Source: Bimastos eiseni (taxonomy: Eukaryota > Annelida > Clitellata > Crassiclitellata > Lumbricidae). From it: a stretch of 64,000 bases of DNA. Positions 43,959 to 54,939 of the stretch are shown here, one piece after another. A program made the position numbers and the translations under genes. The notes under the pieces are model-generated. The model saw only the letters and a list, made by a program, of their open reading frames with translations. It had not been told where the DNA came from and did not search any database. Positions within the stretch are counted from its first letter, which is position 1. Every line of letters starts with the position of its first letter. The stretch is taken from NCBI GenBank assembly GCA_959347315.1, contig OY365811.1, forward strand, positions 30,769,865-30,833,864, read 5' to 3'.

Positions 43959-46900
43959 GAAACATGCGAATGGTGCCATCGGAAGCTGATGGTGGCTAAA
44001 AAGGTGAAGCAAAAGGATAGTGACAACGATGGTATCCCAGACCACCTGGACACGGATTACCATGGCAACAAGGTTCCTTCCAAGTCCAAGAACCAGCAAG
44101 TTCCTGCCCAGAAGAAGCAGGCTCCTGTCCAGAAGAAGCAGGTTCCTGTTCAGAAGAAGCCGGTTCCGGTTCCGAAGAAGCAGGTTCCTGTCCCAAAGAA
44201 GCAGGTTCCTGTTCCGAAAAAGATAGACCAGAAGAAAGACTCTGACGGTGATGGTGTACCTGATTATTTGGATGACGATGACGATAATGACGGTATCCCG
44301 GACGCAGTAGAGGAGAAAGACACGGATGGTGACGGTATTCCTGATTATCTGGATGACGATGACGACGGCGATGGTATCCCAGATGACCAAGATGATGACG
44401 ACGATGGAGATGGAATTCCAGACAGCGAAGATGACGATCATAAAGACACAGATGGAGATGGAATTCCGGATTATCTGGATGACGATGACGACAACGACGG
44501 TATCCCGGATCATCTAGATGAAGATGATGATGGAGATGGCATCCCAGATCATCTGGAGAAGGATACAGATGGTGATGGTGTTCCAGATTACCTGGACGAC
44601 GATGACGATAATGACGGTATTCCGGATCACCTGGATGAAGATGATGATGGAGATGGCATTCCAGATCATCTGGAAAAGGACACAGATGGCGACGGTGTAC
44701 CGGATTATTTGGATGACGATGACGATAACGACGGAATCCCGGATCATCTAGATGAAGATGACGATGGAGATGGCATTCCTGATCATCTAGAGAAGGATAC
44801 AGACGGCGATGGTGTTCCAGATTACCTGGATGATGACGATGATGGAGACGGTATTCCTGATGACCAAGATGATGACGATGATGGAGATGGAATTCCGGAC
44901 AGTGAAGATGATGATCATAAAGATACCGATGGAGACGGAATTCCAGATTATCTGGATGACGATGACGACAATGACGGTATTCCTGATCATCTAGACGAAG
45001 ATGATGATGGAGATGGCATCCCAGATCATCTAGAGCAGGATACAGATGGTGATGGTGTTCCAGATTACCTGGATGATGACGATGATGGAGACGGTATTCC
45101 AGATGACCAAGATGATGACGATGACGGGGATGGTATTCCGGATAGCGAAGAAAAAGAAAATAAAGATTCAGACGGTGATGGCATTCCAGACTATTTGGAT
45201 GATGATGACGATAATGACGGTATACCAGATGACGAAGATGACGATGATGACGGTGATGGGATCCCAGACTCCGTAGAAAACAGAGATACCGATGGTGACG
45301 GCATCCCAGACTATCTGGACGACGATGACGATGGAGACGGCATTCCAGATGACGAAGATGACGACGATGATGGTGATGGTATACCAGATCACGTGGACAA
45401 AGATACAGATGGCGATGGTATTCCTGATTATCTGGATGATGACGACGATAACGATGGCATTCCAGATGACCAAGATGACGATGATGATGGCGACGGAATC
45501 CCGGATGAAGATGAGAAAGAGAACAAAGATTCAGATGGAGACGGAATTCCAGATTATCTGGATGACGATGATGATAATGACGGTATCCCTGATCATCTGG
45601 ATGATGATGACGATGGAGATGGCATCCCTGATCACCTTGAGAAAGACACAGATGGCGATGGTGTTCCAGATTACCTGGACGACGATGACGACGGCGATGG
45701 TATCCCAGATGACCAAGATGATGATGATGATGGTGACGGAATTCCAGACAGCGAAGATGACGATCATAAAGACACCGACGGAGATGGAATTCCGGATTAT
45801 CTGGATGACGATGACGATAACGACGGTATCCCGGATCATCTAGATGAAGATGATGATGGCGATGGTATTCCAGATCATCTTGAGAGGGATACAGATGGCG
45901 ATGGTGTTCCAGATTATCTAGATGACGACGATGATGGAGATGGCATTCCAGATGATCAAGATGATGACGACGACGGTGACGGTATTCCAGATAGTGAAGA
46001 AAAGCACAACGTAGACACGGATGGTGACGGAATTCCAGATTATCTCGATGACGATGACGATAACGATGGTATCCCTGATCACCTAGATAATGACGATGAT
46101 GGTGACGGTATTCCAGACCATTTGGAAATTGATACGGATGGCGATGGTGTTCCAGATTATCTGGATGACGATGATGACAATGATGGAATCCCAGATGACC
46201 AAGATGATGATGATGATGGTGACGGAATTCCAGACAGCGAAGATGATGACCATAAAGATACCGATGGTGATGGAATTCCAGACTCTCTAGATGACGATGA
46301 CGATAACGACGGTATCCCTGATTATCTAGATGAAGATGATGATGGAGATGGCATCCCAGATCATTTGGAGAAGGACACAGATGGCGATGGTCTTCCAGAT
46401 TATTTGGATGACGACGATGATGGCGACGGTATTCCAGATGATGAAGATGATGACGATGACGGTGACGGGATACCAGATAGCGAAGAAAGGGAAAATAAAG
46501 ATACGGATGGTGACGGAATTCCGGATTACATTGACGATGATGATGACGGTGATGGCATACCAGATGACGAAGACGATGATGACGATGGCGACGGAATACC
46601 AGACAGCGAAGAAAACAGAGATACCGATGGTGACGGCGTACCAGACTATCTGGATGACGATGACGATAACGATGGCATCCCGGATGACGAAGATGACGAT
46701 GATGATGGAGATGGAATATCTGACGCCGATGAAGCCAAAGATACAGACGGTGACGGCATTCCTGACTACCTAGATGACGATGACGATAATGACGGCATCC
46801 CAGATGACAGAGATGACGACGACGATGGCGATGGCATCCCGGATAGCGAAGAAAACAGGGACTCTGACGGAGACGGAATCCCAGATCATCTGGATGACGA

Positions 46901-47576
46901 CGACGATAACGACGGCATACCAGATGACAAGGACAAAGATGACGACGGTGACGGCATTTCGGATGACGACGAGAAGGACAGCGACGGAGATGGCATCCCG
47001 GATATCTTAGATGACGACGACGATAACGACGGCATTCCGGACAGTCTCGACGACGATCGTGACGGAGACGGAATCATCGACGTCGAACCTGAGATGGATT
47101 CGGACGGAGACGGAATTCCGGACAGCCTTGACACGGACGACGACAATGACGGAGTATCCGACGAGGATGAGTTCGACCCGACGAGGGACAGCGATGGAGA
47201 CGGGGTCCCGGACATCTTGGACGACGACGATGACAACGATGGAATTCCGGATCATCTGGATACGGATTCCGATGGAGATGGAATCCCAAACGAAGACGAG
47301 GCCAACTACGAGGAGGAGTCAACGACCGCTTCCACCCTGCGAGAGTCCAAGTACGAACAGGTGGAAGTGGAGGAGGACCTCGACCTGTGGGACTTCATGA
47401 CGTCGTGGATTTTCGAAGGCGGCGAGAAGGAGTCTGGTGAGAAGAAGTCGGGCGGCGATAGTGATGATGATGATAACAGCGACGACGACGATGACGACGA
47501 CAAGAAGGGATTCATCGGATACATCACGGGGTTTTTCTCGTCCGGGGACAAAGAGAAGAACGAGGACGACGACTGA
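43959..47576 (+). CDS. Giant Asp-rich protein with thrombospondin-type-3-like Ca2+-binding repeats
   Basis: An uninterrupted frame from ATG at 43,989 to TGA at 47,574 (1,195 aa). It is open back to a plausible acceptor at 43,958 (TTATTCGACAG), which would add [10 protein letters not shown] and make this the last exon of a spliced gene. Residues 1-25 hold one motif ([12 protein letters not shown]); about 28-82 is a basic array of PVQKKQ/PVPKKQ units; about 85-1,100 is an almost pure array of 13-residue motifs ([29 protein letters not shown]), about 75-80 in all; the end has [35 protein letters not shown], an Asp run and [16 protein letters not shown]-x-D-x-D-G is the Ca2+ ligand pattern of thrombospondin type 3 repeats. 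No signal peptide at this ATG; it may lie on an upstream exon. Role unknown; Ca2+ buffering or matrix/biomineral function is inference. Confidence 0.88.
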   Translation, partial: ETCEWCHRKLMVAKKVKQKDSDNDGIPDHLDTDYHGNKVPSKSKNQQVPAQKKQAPVQKKQVPVQKKPVPVPKKQVPVPKKQVPVPKKIDQKKDSDGDGVPDYLDDDDDNDGIPDAVEEKDTDGDGIPDYLDDDDDGDGIPDDQDDDDDGDGIPDSEDDDHKDTDGDGIPDYLDDDDDNDGIPDHLDEDDDGDGIPDHLEKDTDGDGVPDYLDDDDDNDGIPDHLDEDDDGDGIPDHLEKDTDGDGVPDYLDDDDDNDGIPDHLDEDDDGDGIPDHLEKDTDGDGVPDYLDDDDDGDGIPDDQDDDDDGDGIPDSEDDDHKDTDGDGIPDYLDDDDDNDGIPDHLDEDDDGDGIPDHLEQDTDGDGVPDYLDDDDDGDGIPDDQDDDDDGDGIPDSEEKENKDSDGDGIPDYLDDDDDNDGIPDDEDDDDDGDGIPDSVENRDTDGDGIPDYLDDDDDGDGIPDDEDDDDDGDGIPDHVDKDTDGDGIPDYLDDDDDNDGIPDDQDDDDDGDGIPDEDEKENKDSDGDGIPDYLDDDDDNDGIPDHLDDDDDGDGIPDHLEKDTDGDGVPDYLDDDDDGDGIPDDQDDDDDGDGIPDSEDDDHKDTDGDGIPDYLDDDDDNDGIPDHLDEDDDGDGIPDHLERDTDGDGVPDYLDDDDDGDGIPDDQDDDDDGDGIPDSEEKHNVDTDGDGIPDYLDDDDDNDGIPDHLDNDDDGDGIPDHLEIDTDGDGVPDYLDDDDDNDGIPDDQDDDDDGDGIPDSEDDDHKDTDGDGIPDSLDDDDDNDGIPDYLDEDDDGDGIPDHLEKDTDGDGLPDYLDDDDDGDGIPDDEDDDDDGDGIPDSEERENKDTDGDGIPDYIDDDDDGDGIPDDEDDDDDGDGIPDSEENRDTDGDGVPDYLDDDDDNDGIPDDEDDDDDGDGISDADEAKDTDGDGIPDYLDDDDDNDGIPDDRDDDDDGDGIPDSEENRDSDGDGIPDHLDDDDDNDGIPDDKDKDDDGDGISDDDEKDSDGDGIPDILDDDDDNDGIPDSLDDDRDGDGIIDVEPEMDSDGDGIPDSLDTDDDNDGVSDEDEFDPTRDSDGDGVPDILDDDDDNDGIPDHLDTDSDGDGIPNEDEANYEEESTTASTLRESKYEQVEVEEDLDLWDFMTSWIFEGGEKESGEKKSGGDSDDDDNSDDDDDDDKKGFIGYITGFFSSGDKEKNEDDD

Positions 47577-47680
47577 TCTGATGATCTGTCTTAAAGATTA
47601 TCCACACGAACGAATGAGCGAAAACGCCCTCGACATAAACGTTTCTAGGACTTTTTCCACCTTCGAGCTTCTGTTCAAGA

Positions 47681-47853
47681 TCAACGGTTCTCGACGGTTC
47701 CCATCTGTTCTCGACGGTCCCCATTTGTTCTCGACGGTTCCCATCTGTTCTCGACAATACCCATCTGTTCTTAGACGGTCCCCATCTGTTCTCGACGGTT
47801 CCCATCTGTTCTCGACGGTCCCCATCTGTTCTTAGACAGTCCCCATCTCTCCC
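47681..47853. repeat. ~21-bp minisatellite 3' of the Asp-rich gene
   Basis: About eight units of TCTCGACGGTYCCCATCTGT, with variants TTAGACGGTCC and TCGACAATACC, starting about 105 bases after the stop codon and thus probably in the 3' UTR. Unit length alternates between 21 and 22. Confidence 0.9.
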
Positions 47854-47859
47854 GCGGCT

Positions 47860-48349
47860 GGTTTCAGTCTTTCAGAACAATCCGGGTCGTTTTCTCTTTT
47901 CTAAGTAATTATTCTTGACATATTTCGCTCGCGTGACCTCAGCTTCTGCAGCAGGGGAAGGAAGGGAGGTTATTAGAGGCATTACCTCCGCAGGGGAAAT
48001 AATTTCTAAGCTTATTTGTTGGCAAAGGGGTTGGGAAGCAATTGTGAGTCGTTTGACGCCGATCAAAATCAAAGCCGAAAAACACAGACTCAACAGTCAA
48101 CGCGTTCGAGTCAACGTGTGCCTACACCTGCGAAAAACAGATTCTCATATAATTGTATGTCATTTTCTTTCCCCTTGGAGTTGTCTAAATATAAATGAAA
48201 TCTTGTGATAAGTTCTTAACCGAGTCATTTCTTTTGTCTGTTCAGTTTTTTTTATCTAATATTCAAAGTCAGTCCTTAGTAGTGAAGGAGTTTATGCCAT
48301 TGAACTAATTATATTTTTTTGTTTAACGATCTTCAAATTGTTATGTTCA
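47860..48349. other. Downstream flank of the Asp-rich gene
   Basis: Nothing recognised; I could not fix a polyadenylation site. Confidence 0.4.
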
Positions 48350-48760
48350 AGAAGTGGCTTTGGATAATACGTGAGGTCCAAATACAGGGCATAGAACAAT
48401 AGTTAGAATAATTTTCAGAGACTAAAGAAGGAGACAATGTATATTCTGGATTTGGATCATGAGAGATTTTAAAATTAAAGAGAGAATTATGCGAATAAAA
48501 AGAATATCCTTCAATCATGCAGATTAGGAAGAAAGAAAAACTTTCAGCAGAAGTTGTCGAAGGATGTAAAGGAAGATAGTAATAGCTTCTTTGACTCTGT
48601 CAGAAGTAAGCAGAAAAGGAGTAATATATTATAGGTCCAATAAAAAAATAAGATGAAAGTAGAGAACTTATTGATGATGATGATGATGATGGCGACGATG
48701 ACGACGACGATGATGAAGCTGTTGAAGTAATCAATAAATAGTTCAGCTCAGTGTTTAATT
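48350..48760 (+). pseudogene. Possible LINE linker/RT-start remnant with (GAT)n expansion
   Basis: Plus-strand frames read KLSKDVKEDSNSFFDSVRSK and, after a stop, a run of Asp codons followed by EAVEVINK and FSSVFN. The order K-x-F-Y-x-YVRSK ... A-x-x-LN-x-FFSSVFT is typical just upstream of the reverse transcriptase domain in many LINE ORF2 proteins. The Asp run at 48,672-48,715 is a (GAT/GAC)n expansion inside this remnant. Confidence 0.4.
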
Positions 48761-48834
48761 GCATTGATTTTAACACAGGTCTTCTAAACCACCTAAAACC
48801 CTTGCTATGTTATGTTATTTATTTCTGGAAATAT

Positions 48835-49065
48835 TTATTAATTTACTTCAGTTTAAATTTATTATTATTATAATTAATTATTGCAATCATCATTACTAGT
48901 ATTAAGAGTAATAAATAATTACAGTCGAATTATTACTATAATAATAATAATATTAATAATAATAATAGTATTAAAAATAATAATAATAACAATAATAATG
49001 ATAATAATTATAATTAACCACAATCGAATAAAAAAATACTACTAATAATTCTTATTTTATTATTA
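48835..49065. repeat. (AAT)n-rich low-complexity region
   Basis: Imperfect AAT/ATT triplets; the SINE at 49,071 is embedded in the same tract. Confidence 0.85.
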
Positions 49066-49070
49066 AACGT

Positions 49071-49300
49071 GTGGCACGGTGGCCGATTGGTTAGAGCGGT
49101 CGGCCCATAGCGCTCAGTGTGCGCTGAGTGAACGGGTTCGACCCTCGTCCGATGAGTCACTGTGTATGAAACTTGAGCAAGTCGTTCGCACACAATTGCT
49201 CTGGAGTACAACTGCAATTGCGCCATCGAGGCGTGTGAACTTCTGAGCAAAAAATGTTGGAAGAAGAGCGATATCAACTTTCAGAATAAATAAATATAAT
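49071..49300 (+). mobile_element. tRNA-derived SINE
   Basis: The 5' end GGCACGGTGGCCGATTGGTTAGAGCG has a near-consensus RNA polymerase III box A (TGGCCGATTGG) and GGTTCGACCC at 49,135-49,144 is a box B. Spacing of about 50 bases and partial cloverleaf pairing fit a degenerate tRNA head. A unique body follows (AAACTTGAGCAAGTCGTTCG..., GTGAACTTCTGAGCAAAAAATGTTGGAAG) and an (AATA)n/(AAT)n tail. A truncated relative lies at 19,565-19,665. Confidence 0.8.
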
Positions 49301-51530
49301 AATAATAATTATTATTATTATAATTTTCATAATTATAATTTTTACCCGAGATAAATAATGTGAAAAATTTTCTATGGAGAGTATAATAATTCCCGAGGTA
49401 TCTGAAGCGCCATAGGCCAAAAGGTGAATTTAAAACATCGGTAAATGACAAGTTGCAATACCATCGTGTACATTAGAATAATTTTTTTGATAGTAACATT
49501 CAGTGATAGACAGCTAAACTAGCGTTGTCCAAGAATTGCTAAACCTATAAAATAAATTTGGTATACAGATATCTACATCTGAAATAATCGATGTGCAAAA
49601 CAATTCCGATGTCTGCTGGTCCTCTGCCGAACAACGCAGAATCCCAGTCGAATAATTCAGCATCGGTCCTCATAAAGTTTAAGTTTATAATCGGTTTAGT
49701 AACAGCTGGATTTAAAAAATCAAAATAGGCGTCAGTGGAGCTGCGACGACCTCTAAGCGAAAAATTCCTAATTTCGCCAACTGTGAAGAAAACACAAAAT
49801 ATATCATCACATAATTATTCATTTTTTAGGAAGCAACAGACAAAGAATAACTGGAAGGAAGGAAGTGCTAAGTAAGAGTCACTAAGAGTTGAGAAATCAG
49901 GTGACCAAACGCTTATTATTTTCATCGGATGAAACGATCAATTGATTTATAACTATTGTTATGCAATTCTTTGTAATAATTATTCAGTTGTAATAATTAT
50001 AAGTCTACAACTCCGCTATTGTTGCGCAGAAGACAGAAATCGACGGTCGGTTCTAGTATGAAAAAAAGAGCAGTCTCTAATGAATGTCCTGAAGCAGTCA
50101 GAGGTTTAAGGAGAACCGCTTCGTTTTCTGAACCTCGGCGTATAAAGGCGGGTAGCCAGACCTCTTCCTCGCCGTCTCATCTTGCCACCGACGGGGTAGG
50201 TCAGTGTACACATCATACCTCAGCTGACTAGGGGTTGCAATTGGAGCAAAAATCGCGATTCAACTTTTCGCCCTAACTTTGACCTATTGATTGATAATTT
50301 GACAGTCGAATACGCAGACCACTACGCTGTCAAGAGAAACTTGGTCGATGGAACACGGGAACCTCGGGTCAATGTCAGGATGTTGTGAATATGGAAGCAA
50401 TATGGGTTATAGGAACAGATAAGTCTTAAATTCAGACCTTATTGTCATTAATCAATTGACGTAACTCCAGAGTCGGATTAAGCTTTCGTAGGCCCGTTTC
50501 AAAAACAAAGTGGAAGCCCCTTAGATACTTGCCCAAAGAAACATGATATAATGTAAGCATAATTCTAATCATCTAAGAAAATTCTAATCATCTAAAAGTC
50601 AGTTTTTTACATGAAGTCGAAAAACTTTTGCAATAGACAAAACTTACAAAGTCAACAATTGTTATACTATATCGAGTGTTACATGCATATCAAGCTGGTA
50701 TTGTTATAGATAATCTAAAAATTTTGATAACCTAAGTAAAATTTAATTGAAAGATGGTTCAGTGCGTAAACTGCATTTAACTCACTCTGTGCTATATAAA
50801 AATCTTAAAAATCGCCAACAAATTGTCAATTCGTCAATCCGTTGTAAATTTTAGAGTAGGCCCTTAATTTGTCAAATGTACGAGAGTAGGTCCGTTTCAA
50901 TTGAAACAGTTGCAACATGGCGTAACGCACATGTATGCCGCGATTAAGCGCGACGAAGCATGTAATTTACTGTAATGTGGTGTAGCCTACCTTAGTGCAA
51001 CGTAATGTACGGAGATGTGAATGTAAGCCTATTGCATTGCAAAGATTGCCATCGTTACTATAACCTCCTCTGATCCTCTGGAAATCGGACTCTGAACTTT
51101 CACGGACTACTCTTTGGACAACACTTCTGATTCGATGCAGCGCTGGTGAATAAGCTGGTTCCCTGCGCTTGGCTTCAAAGTGGCGCTTTAGAAGTTTGGA
51201 GATTACACTTACGATGACGATGACGATTAGATTCTACCTTCAGAATCACGTTTAAAATTATCGTCGTCGCTGATAACGGTCATCACTTAAATCGCTAAAC
51301 CAATCGACGTCACGCACGTGCCGCGCATAATTTACTGTAATGTGGTGTATCGGCTATTTCGATCTGCCGTGACTTGCCTTCACTTTTGGAAAATGACATT
51401 GGCATTTCAATGAAGCCAGCTCAACGTGGCTACGTAGAAAAATAATGCAAAGAATTGGTGGAATAACGGTACCGGGATTCAAACTCAACCCATTTGGATC
51501 GATAGACGTTAATGAGACGTCAACGTTAAT
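49301..51530. other. Spacer downstream of the BTB-BACK gene
   Basis: Mostly A+T-rich. A plus-strand stretch 50,030-50,231 reads SSMKKRAVSNECPEAVRG and RRTASFSEPRR after an acceptor-like TATTGTTGCGCAG; it could be an exon but ends in a stop, has no partner and is not annotated. GTAATG(C/T)-type short direct repeats occur near 50,930-51,025. Confidence 0.4.
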
Positions 51531-51675
51531 TTACTTCTCGTATGGAGCGATAAACGGTTGAGTGGGAAGTTCGGCTTTGTATCCCTGCGTCCGTAAATCG
51601 GTCTTCTGTCGTATGTGCGGATTTTTGAATGACGCCATACCGGCGTCGGTTCGACCAACCTGGCAGGTTTGATAC
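51531..51675 (-). CDS. BTB-BACK protein, exon 8 (likely last)
   Basis: Strong acceptor CCTTTGTTTTTGATTTGCAG ending at 51,676. The exon gives the single base needed to complete the Trp codon left by exon 7 and continues YQTCQVGRTDAGMASFKN, PHIRQKTDLRTQGYKAELPT, QPFIAPYEK, then TAA. BACK domains are commonly followed by a W-Y pair, as here (NW|Y). The stop codon overlaps a possible donor (GAGAA|GTAAAT), so further exons to the left cannot be excluded, but I found none and no kelch repeats before the Asp-rich gene. Confidence 0.65.
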
Positions 51676-52568
51676 CTGCAAATCAAAAACAAAGGGCATA
51701 CATTGGTTGAAACATCATCGGTCACATCGATATCAATTCAGGTGGGTTTGAACGACAGTTGACGACATCTACAATGCACAGCAGTTACCAGTCATAACAG
51801 ACATAACAGAGGCAGAAGTCTTTGCTAGACTCTGATTCATCTTTGCTGAACTCATTGACATAGATTAGTTTAGAATATACTAGGTTAGACCAGATTCGAT
51901 CATCTCAGATTAGATTTAATAAAATTTGATCAAATGAGATTACTCTCAGATCTGATCATATCATAATTATGGTATTATATCAGATTACATCAGCAGCTCA
52001 CAAATTGGCCACCGACGGAGTCATGAACTTGCGCCTTTGATTGGAGTGGCGCTATATAAGTACTCCATTACGCTACACAACGCGTCTGGAACCCCGTCTC
52101 AACTGTTTGATCTGTGGCATTGTCTTTCCAAGCCATGGTAGTGGAGAAGTGCGACACTAATGATCTTTACTATTACGCAGTGTCATTAAACTGACCTACT
52201 ACTGCCTACTGCCGCCTAATGTTGCCTACTACAGCCACTACCACTACTATATACTACTACTATAACAAGACAAAGCGTCTGAATATCAAGCCACTTCAAT
52301 ATGCTAATCCATATGATTGTCCTCGAAATGTTAATGATTATCGGTCTATCTTTGAAACTCACGTAAATTCTTGCAGGTCTCTCAGCGAGACCATCGCTAA
52401 TATAAGCTCAAAACCTAACTCTTCCAGTCTGCCTATGACTCTTAATGGTTGCCGGGCTTCAATGTGCATTTCTGAACTTTTTGTAAGGACGGCATTATCA
52501 AACTACAATCATATTGTATTGCATTGTATTGTATTGCATTACATTGCATTGCATTGTATTGCATTTAC
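51676..52568. other. Intron 7 of the BTB-BACK gene
   Basis: Holds a LINE-3'-end-like stretch at about 52,005-52,070 (GGCCACCGACGG...TGGCGCTATATAAGTA), an ATACTACTACTA-rich tract near 52,200-52,262, and an (ATTGC/ATTGT)n microsatellite at 52,508-52,566 that reaches the donor of exon 7. The open stretch at 52,219-52,575 (plus) is not recognised. Confidence 0.5.
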
Positions 52569-52876
52569 CAGTTAGCCTCCAGGACAGCGTCCTTGACGAC
52601 TGGATCGCTGGTGATGTAGTTTTCGAGGCGACAAAACGAGACGAGTTCATCCGGAGTGAGATTCTTGAATCGAATGCAAGACAGGACCCTTCCGGCGACC
52701 GGAATCCGCTGCTCGCGGTCCTCGTTGATCCAGCGGACGGCAGCTTGCGCTACATCAAACTCTGACGTCAGAACGAGATCGTTGTCAACGAGCAGACGAC
52801 AGACGCAGTCGACGTCCAACTGAAGGAATTGCTTCGTTCGAATGACCGTCTTAAAGTGACAGGCGATTCGACGCCA
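52569..52876 (-). CDS. BTB-BACK protein, exon 7 (BACK domain)
   Basis: Acceptor GATGTTGTACAG ending at 52,877, donor AACTG|GTAAAT; enters phase 0, leaves phase 2. It reads WRRIACHFKTVIRTKQFLQL, DVDCVCRLLVDNDLVLTSEF, DVAQAAVRWINED, then GRVLSCIRFKNLTPDELVSF. This is a clear BACK domain: FL-LD---L--LL--D-L---SE-DV--A--RW followed by the R---L---RF--L-P-EL block. BACK domains pack behind BTB domains and usually orient a Cullin-3 partner. The domain is about 100 residues, of normal length. Confidence 0.9.
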
Positions 52877-53009
52877 CTGTACAACATCGGCAGGCAAAGA
52901 ATATAGGGTACATCATTATCTTATTAAAAGATACCAATAAATGAGTATAGGTAGACAAAGGATAGGATACATCATCATCTAATTTATCTTTAACTTACAC
53001 TCTATTTGG

Positions 53010-53100
53010 CTGCGTTGAGGTTGGGACTGGGAGCGTCTCTGAGTAGTCACCTTGATGAGGCGCTACACATAAATCCTCGTAATGAATGAATTAATGAATA
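53010..53100 (+). repeat. LINE 3' tail in intron 6
   Basis: GGTTGGGACTGGGAGCGTCTCTGAGTAGTCACCTTGATGAGGCGCTACACATAAATCC followed by (AATG)n matches in layout the end of the LINE at 36,650-36,720. Truncated. Confidence 0.6.
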
Positions 53101-53382
53101 ATTTACTCTGATGCAGAAAACACATCAGTTGATGGTGCTTAAATTAAGATCGTAATCGACGAGACACACAATAGTTTACCGGCGATCAGAGAATACTACG
53201 TGGACAATGTCGAGACAACTTGAAACAGGCGAGTAGTAACTTATGTCTGCTATAAATGCCATAACCGTAATTGGTTGCAAGTAAAATTCAATCCGTAATC
53301 AATAAAACCAATGCGAAGCGGCAGATCCTTCACTGATAACAACGATCGTCGCTAATTATGCCGAAATAGTGCATTGGCTGAC

Positions 53383-53564
53383 CAGTTTATCGACGAGTTC
53401 CGAAGTAGCCATTCCTTGCTCATATGCGGACATCATAACATCGAGCAGTTCCTGTGGGTGCAGTGCCTTCATTTTCTGTACGCAGTTCGACTCCAGCTGT
53501 GGCAGTCCCAGTTTATTCGCTGCCACGAGAACATCTAACAGGAAAGTTTGGTGCAGCGTAATCT
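53383..53564 (-). CDS. BTB-BACK protein, exon 6 (end of BTB / linker)
   Basis: Strong acceptor TGTCTTTTGCCTGCAG ending at 53,565. Supplies two bases to the phase-1 exon 5 (GQITLHQ), reads TFLLDVLVAANKLGLPQLES, NCVQKMKALHPQELLDVMMS, AYEQGMATSELVDKL. The pattern LLDVLVAANKLGLPQLE--C is the standard last helix pair of a BTB fold. I place the donor at CTG|GTCAGC (53,383), which leaves phase 0 and fits exon 7; the frame otherwise runs to a stop at 53,356. The donor is weak, so its exact position is less sure than the rest. Confidence 0.85.
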
Positions 53565-54210
53565 CTGCAGGCAAAAGACACAAATAATGTTAGGAGAATC
53601 CATTTATACCTATGAGAAGACTTGTCGTTTAATCGATATACGACTGGTTAGCGTATGATCCTTTGCCTTATTCGTTCAGCTAATCAACTGGTTTCTTACA
53701 CGCCGATGCCATGGTGGGTTGGATGTTGATTGATTATCAATGTGCATGGCATGAGTCGCAGCGTCTCCCCATTGGCACCCAACGTCTAGAGGCTCCACTA
53801 ACACATGTTGGTCATAGAAGCAACAAGTAAAAGCCGTGAATTGTTGTTGACGAACTTATTTATTGTCTACAGAACCATAATGCTATGACACGTGGACTTA
53901 CCTCGCTTTACTTTGACTCGTCCAAATCACCGTTCCTCGTCTGTATCCTTGCCACATCCTGGCCCGTTCTTACCGTGTCTTCACCAGTGTTCGGTCTTTC
54001 CTTTATCCTCACCCATGGTCTTGCTTTATCTGTGCCTTATCTTTCATTTATACTCACCTGTGTCCTTGCTCTGTCTGTGCCTTGTCTTTCCTTTGTCCTT
54101 ACAAGCATTCTATCCTTCTCCGTGCCTTCGCCATATCTTTGAATTGTCATTGCCTTTACTCTAGTAAATGCGCTTCATAAGAACAGTGGGTGTTTACTGT
54201 TTACACTTAC
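53565..54210. other. Intron 5 of the BTB-BACK gene
   Basis: Contains a TGTCCTTGCTCTGTCTGTGCCTT-like imperfect repeat at about 53,950-54,130; nothing else recognised. Confidence 0.5.
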
Positions 54211-54452
54211 GGCCGGTGTAAATGTACTCGAGGATCTTAGCGAGGATGGAGGGGGAGACGTCGTTGATCTCGAGGATGTCTGGAGTGGGGGGTATGGACG
54301 ACAGTGGTTCTGCTGAGCTAGTGGAGGAACTCTTGTCCAGGGTAAAGATGCTGGCAAAGTACCGACTGTGACAGGCGAGAACAGAACGATGCGCGTAGAA
54401 GCATTCCTCTCCTGCCTTCAGTATCACGTCCGTCAACTGGTCTTGCTGATAC
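54211..54452 (-). CDS. BTB-BACK protein, exon 5 (BTB domain)
   Basis: Acceptor TTGTTTGATTGAACAG, donor GGCC|GTAAGTG. One base completes the Leu codon of exon 4; reads YQQDQLTDVILKAGEECFYA, HRSVLACHSRYFASIFTLDK, a Ser/Pro loop, then INDVSPSILAKILEYIYTG. This matches the BTB core D-V-L---G--F-AHR-VLAA-S-YF--MF ... VSP--F--LLEYIYTG. The ~20-residue Ser/Pro insertion between the two halves is longer than in most BTB proteins. BTB domains mediate dimerisation and often bind Cullin-3. The acceptor lies inside a 32-bp tandem repeat. Confidence 0.92.
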
Positions 54453-54639
54453 CTGTTCAATCAAACAATTGATCCTGCTGATACCTGTTCAATCAAACAA
54501 TTGATCCTGCTGATAGCTGATCAATCAAACAATTGATCTTGTTGATAGCTGATCAATCAAACAATTGATCTTGTTGATACCTGTTCAATCAAACAATTGA
54601 TCTTGTTGACACCTGTGTAATCAAACAATTAATTTTGCG
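54448..54639. repeat. 32-bp tandem repeat containing the exon 5 splice acceptor, six units
   Basis: Units start at 54,448, 54,480, 54,512, 54,544, 54,576 and 54,608, exactly 32 apart. On the minus strand each carries ATTG(A/T)(A/T)CAG followed by GTATCAGCAGGATCAATTG or a close variant. The first unit overlaps the true intron-exon boundary; the other five are upstream copies in the intron. Confidence 0.95.
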
Positions 54640-54674
54640 ATTAAGTTTTGCATTAGACAACTGATCTCGTAGAT

Positions 54675-54880
54675 GCCTGTATGCTCCGTCTGGACTACTG
54701 CAATTCAATCCCTGTAGACCTTCGACGTTTCCGAAAGCGTCAGTTTCAGAACGACATTGATTGGGATGACGGATTCGTGGCTAAAATAACCAGGTTCTGT
54801 CACATACCCTTGGTACCAGCTTACATATGGGAGCTCTCAACGTCCTTCTAAAGCTGTTAGAGCCACCGTCGGTTACAGAA
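54675..54880 (+). pseudogene. LINE fragment (reverse transcriptase C-terminal region)
   Basis: Reads MLRLDYCNSIPVDLRRFRKR and, frame-shifted, LVPAYIWELSTSF. SRLDYCNS-L is a conserved block in CR1/L2 ORF2. Short and broken. Confidence 0.5.
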
Positions 54881-54939
54881 ATCGTACATTTGAAGGAAGG
54901 AGATAGCGAAGATAAAGAGTTCTGCCATAGATATTGACA

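Noticed and set aside
43941..47551. Many open frames on the opposite strand and in other frames of the Asp-rich gene (Ile/Val-rich, Met/Thr-rich, Ser-rich)
   Set aside because: They are mirror images of GAY-rich codons in the repeat and change register with it; only the Asp-rich frame is continuous from start to stop.
48660..48742. Asp-rich ORF near the Asp-rich gene, first thought to be a detached repeat exon
   Set aside because: It is a (GAT)n expansion followed by EAVEVINK/FSSVFN, better explained as a LINE linker remnant; no D-x-D-x-D-G motifs.
49071..49150. A functional tRNA gene
   Set aside because: Boxes A and B are present but the cloverleaf is imperfect and the sequence continues into a SINE body with an AAT tail.
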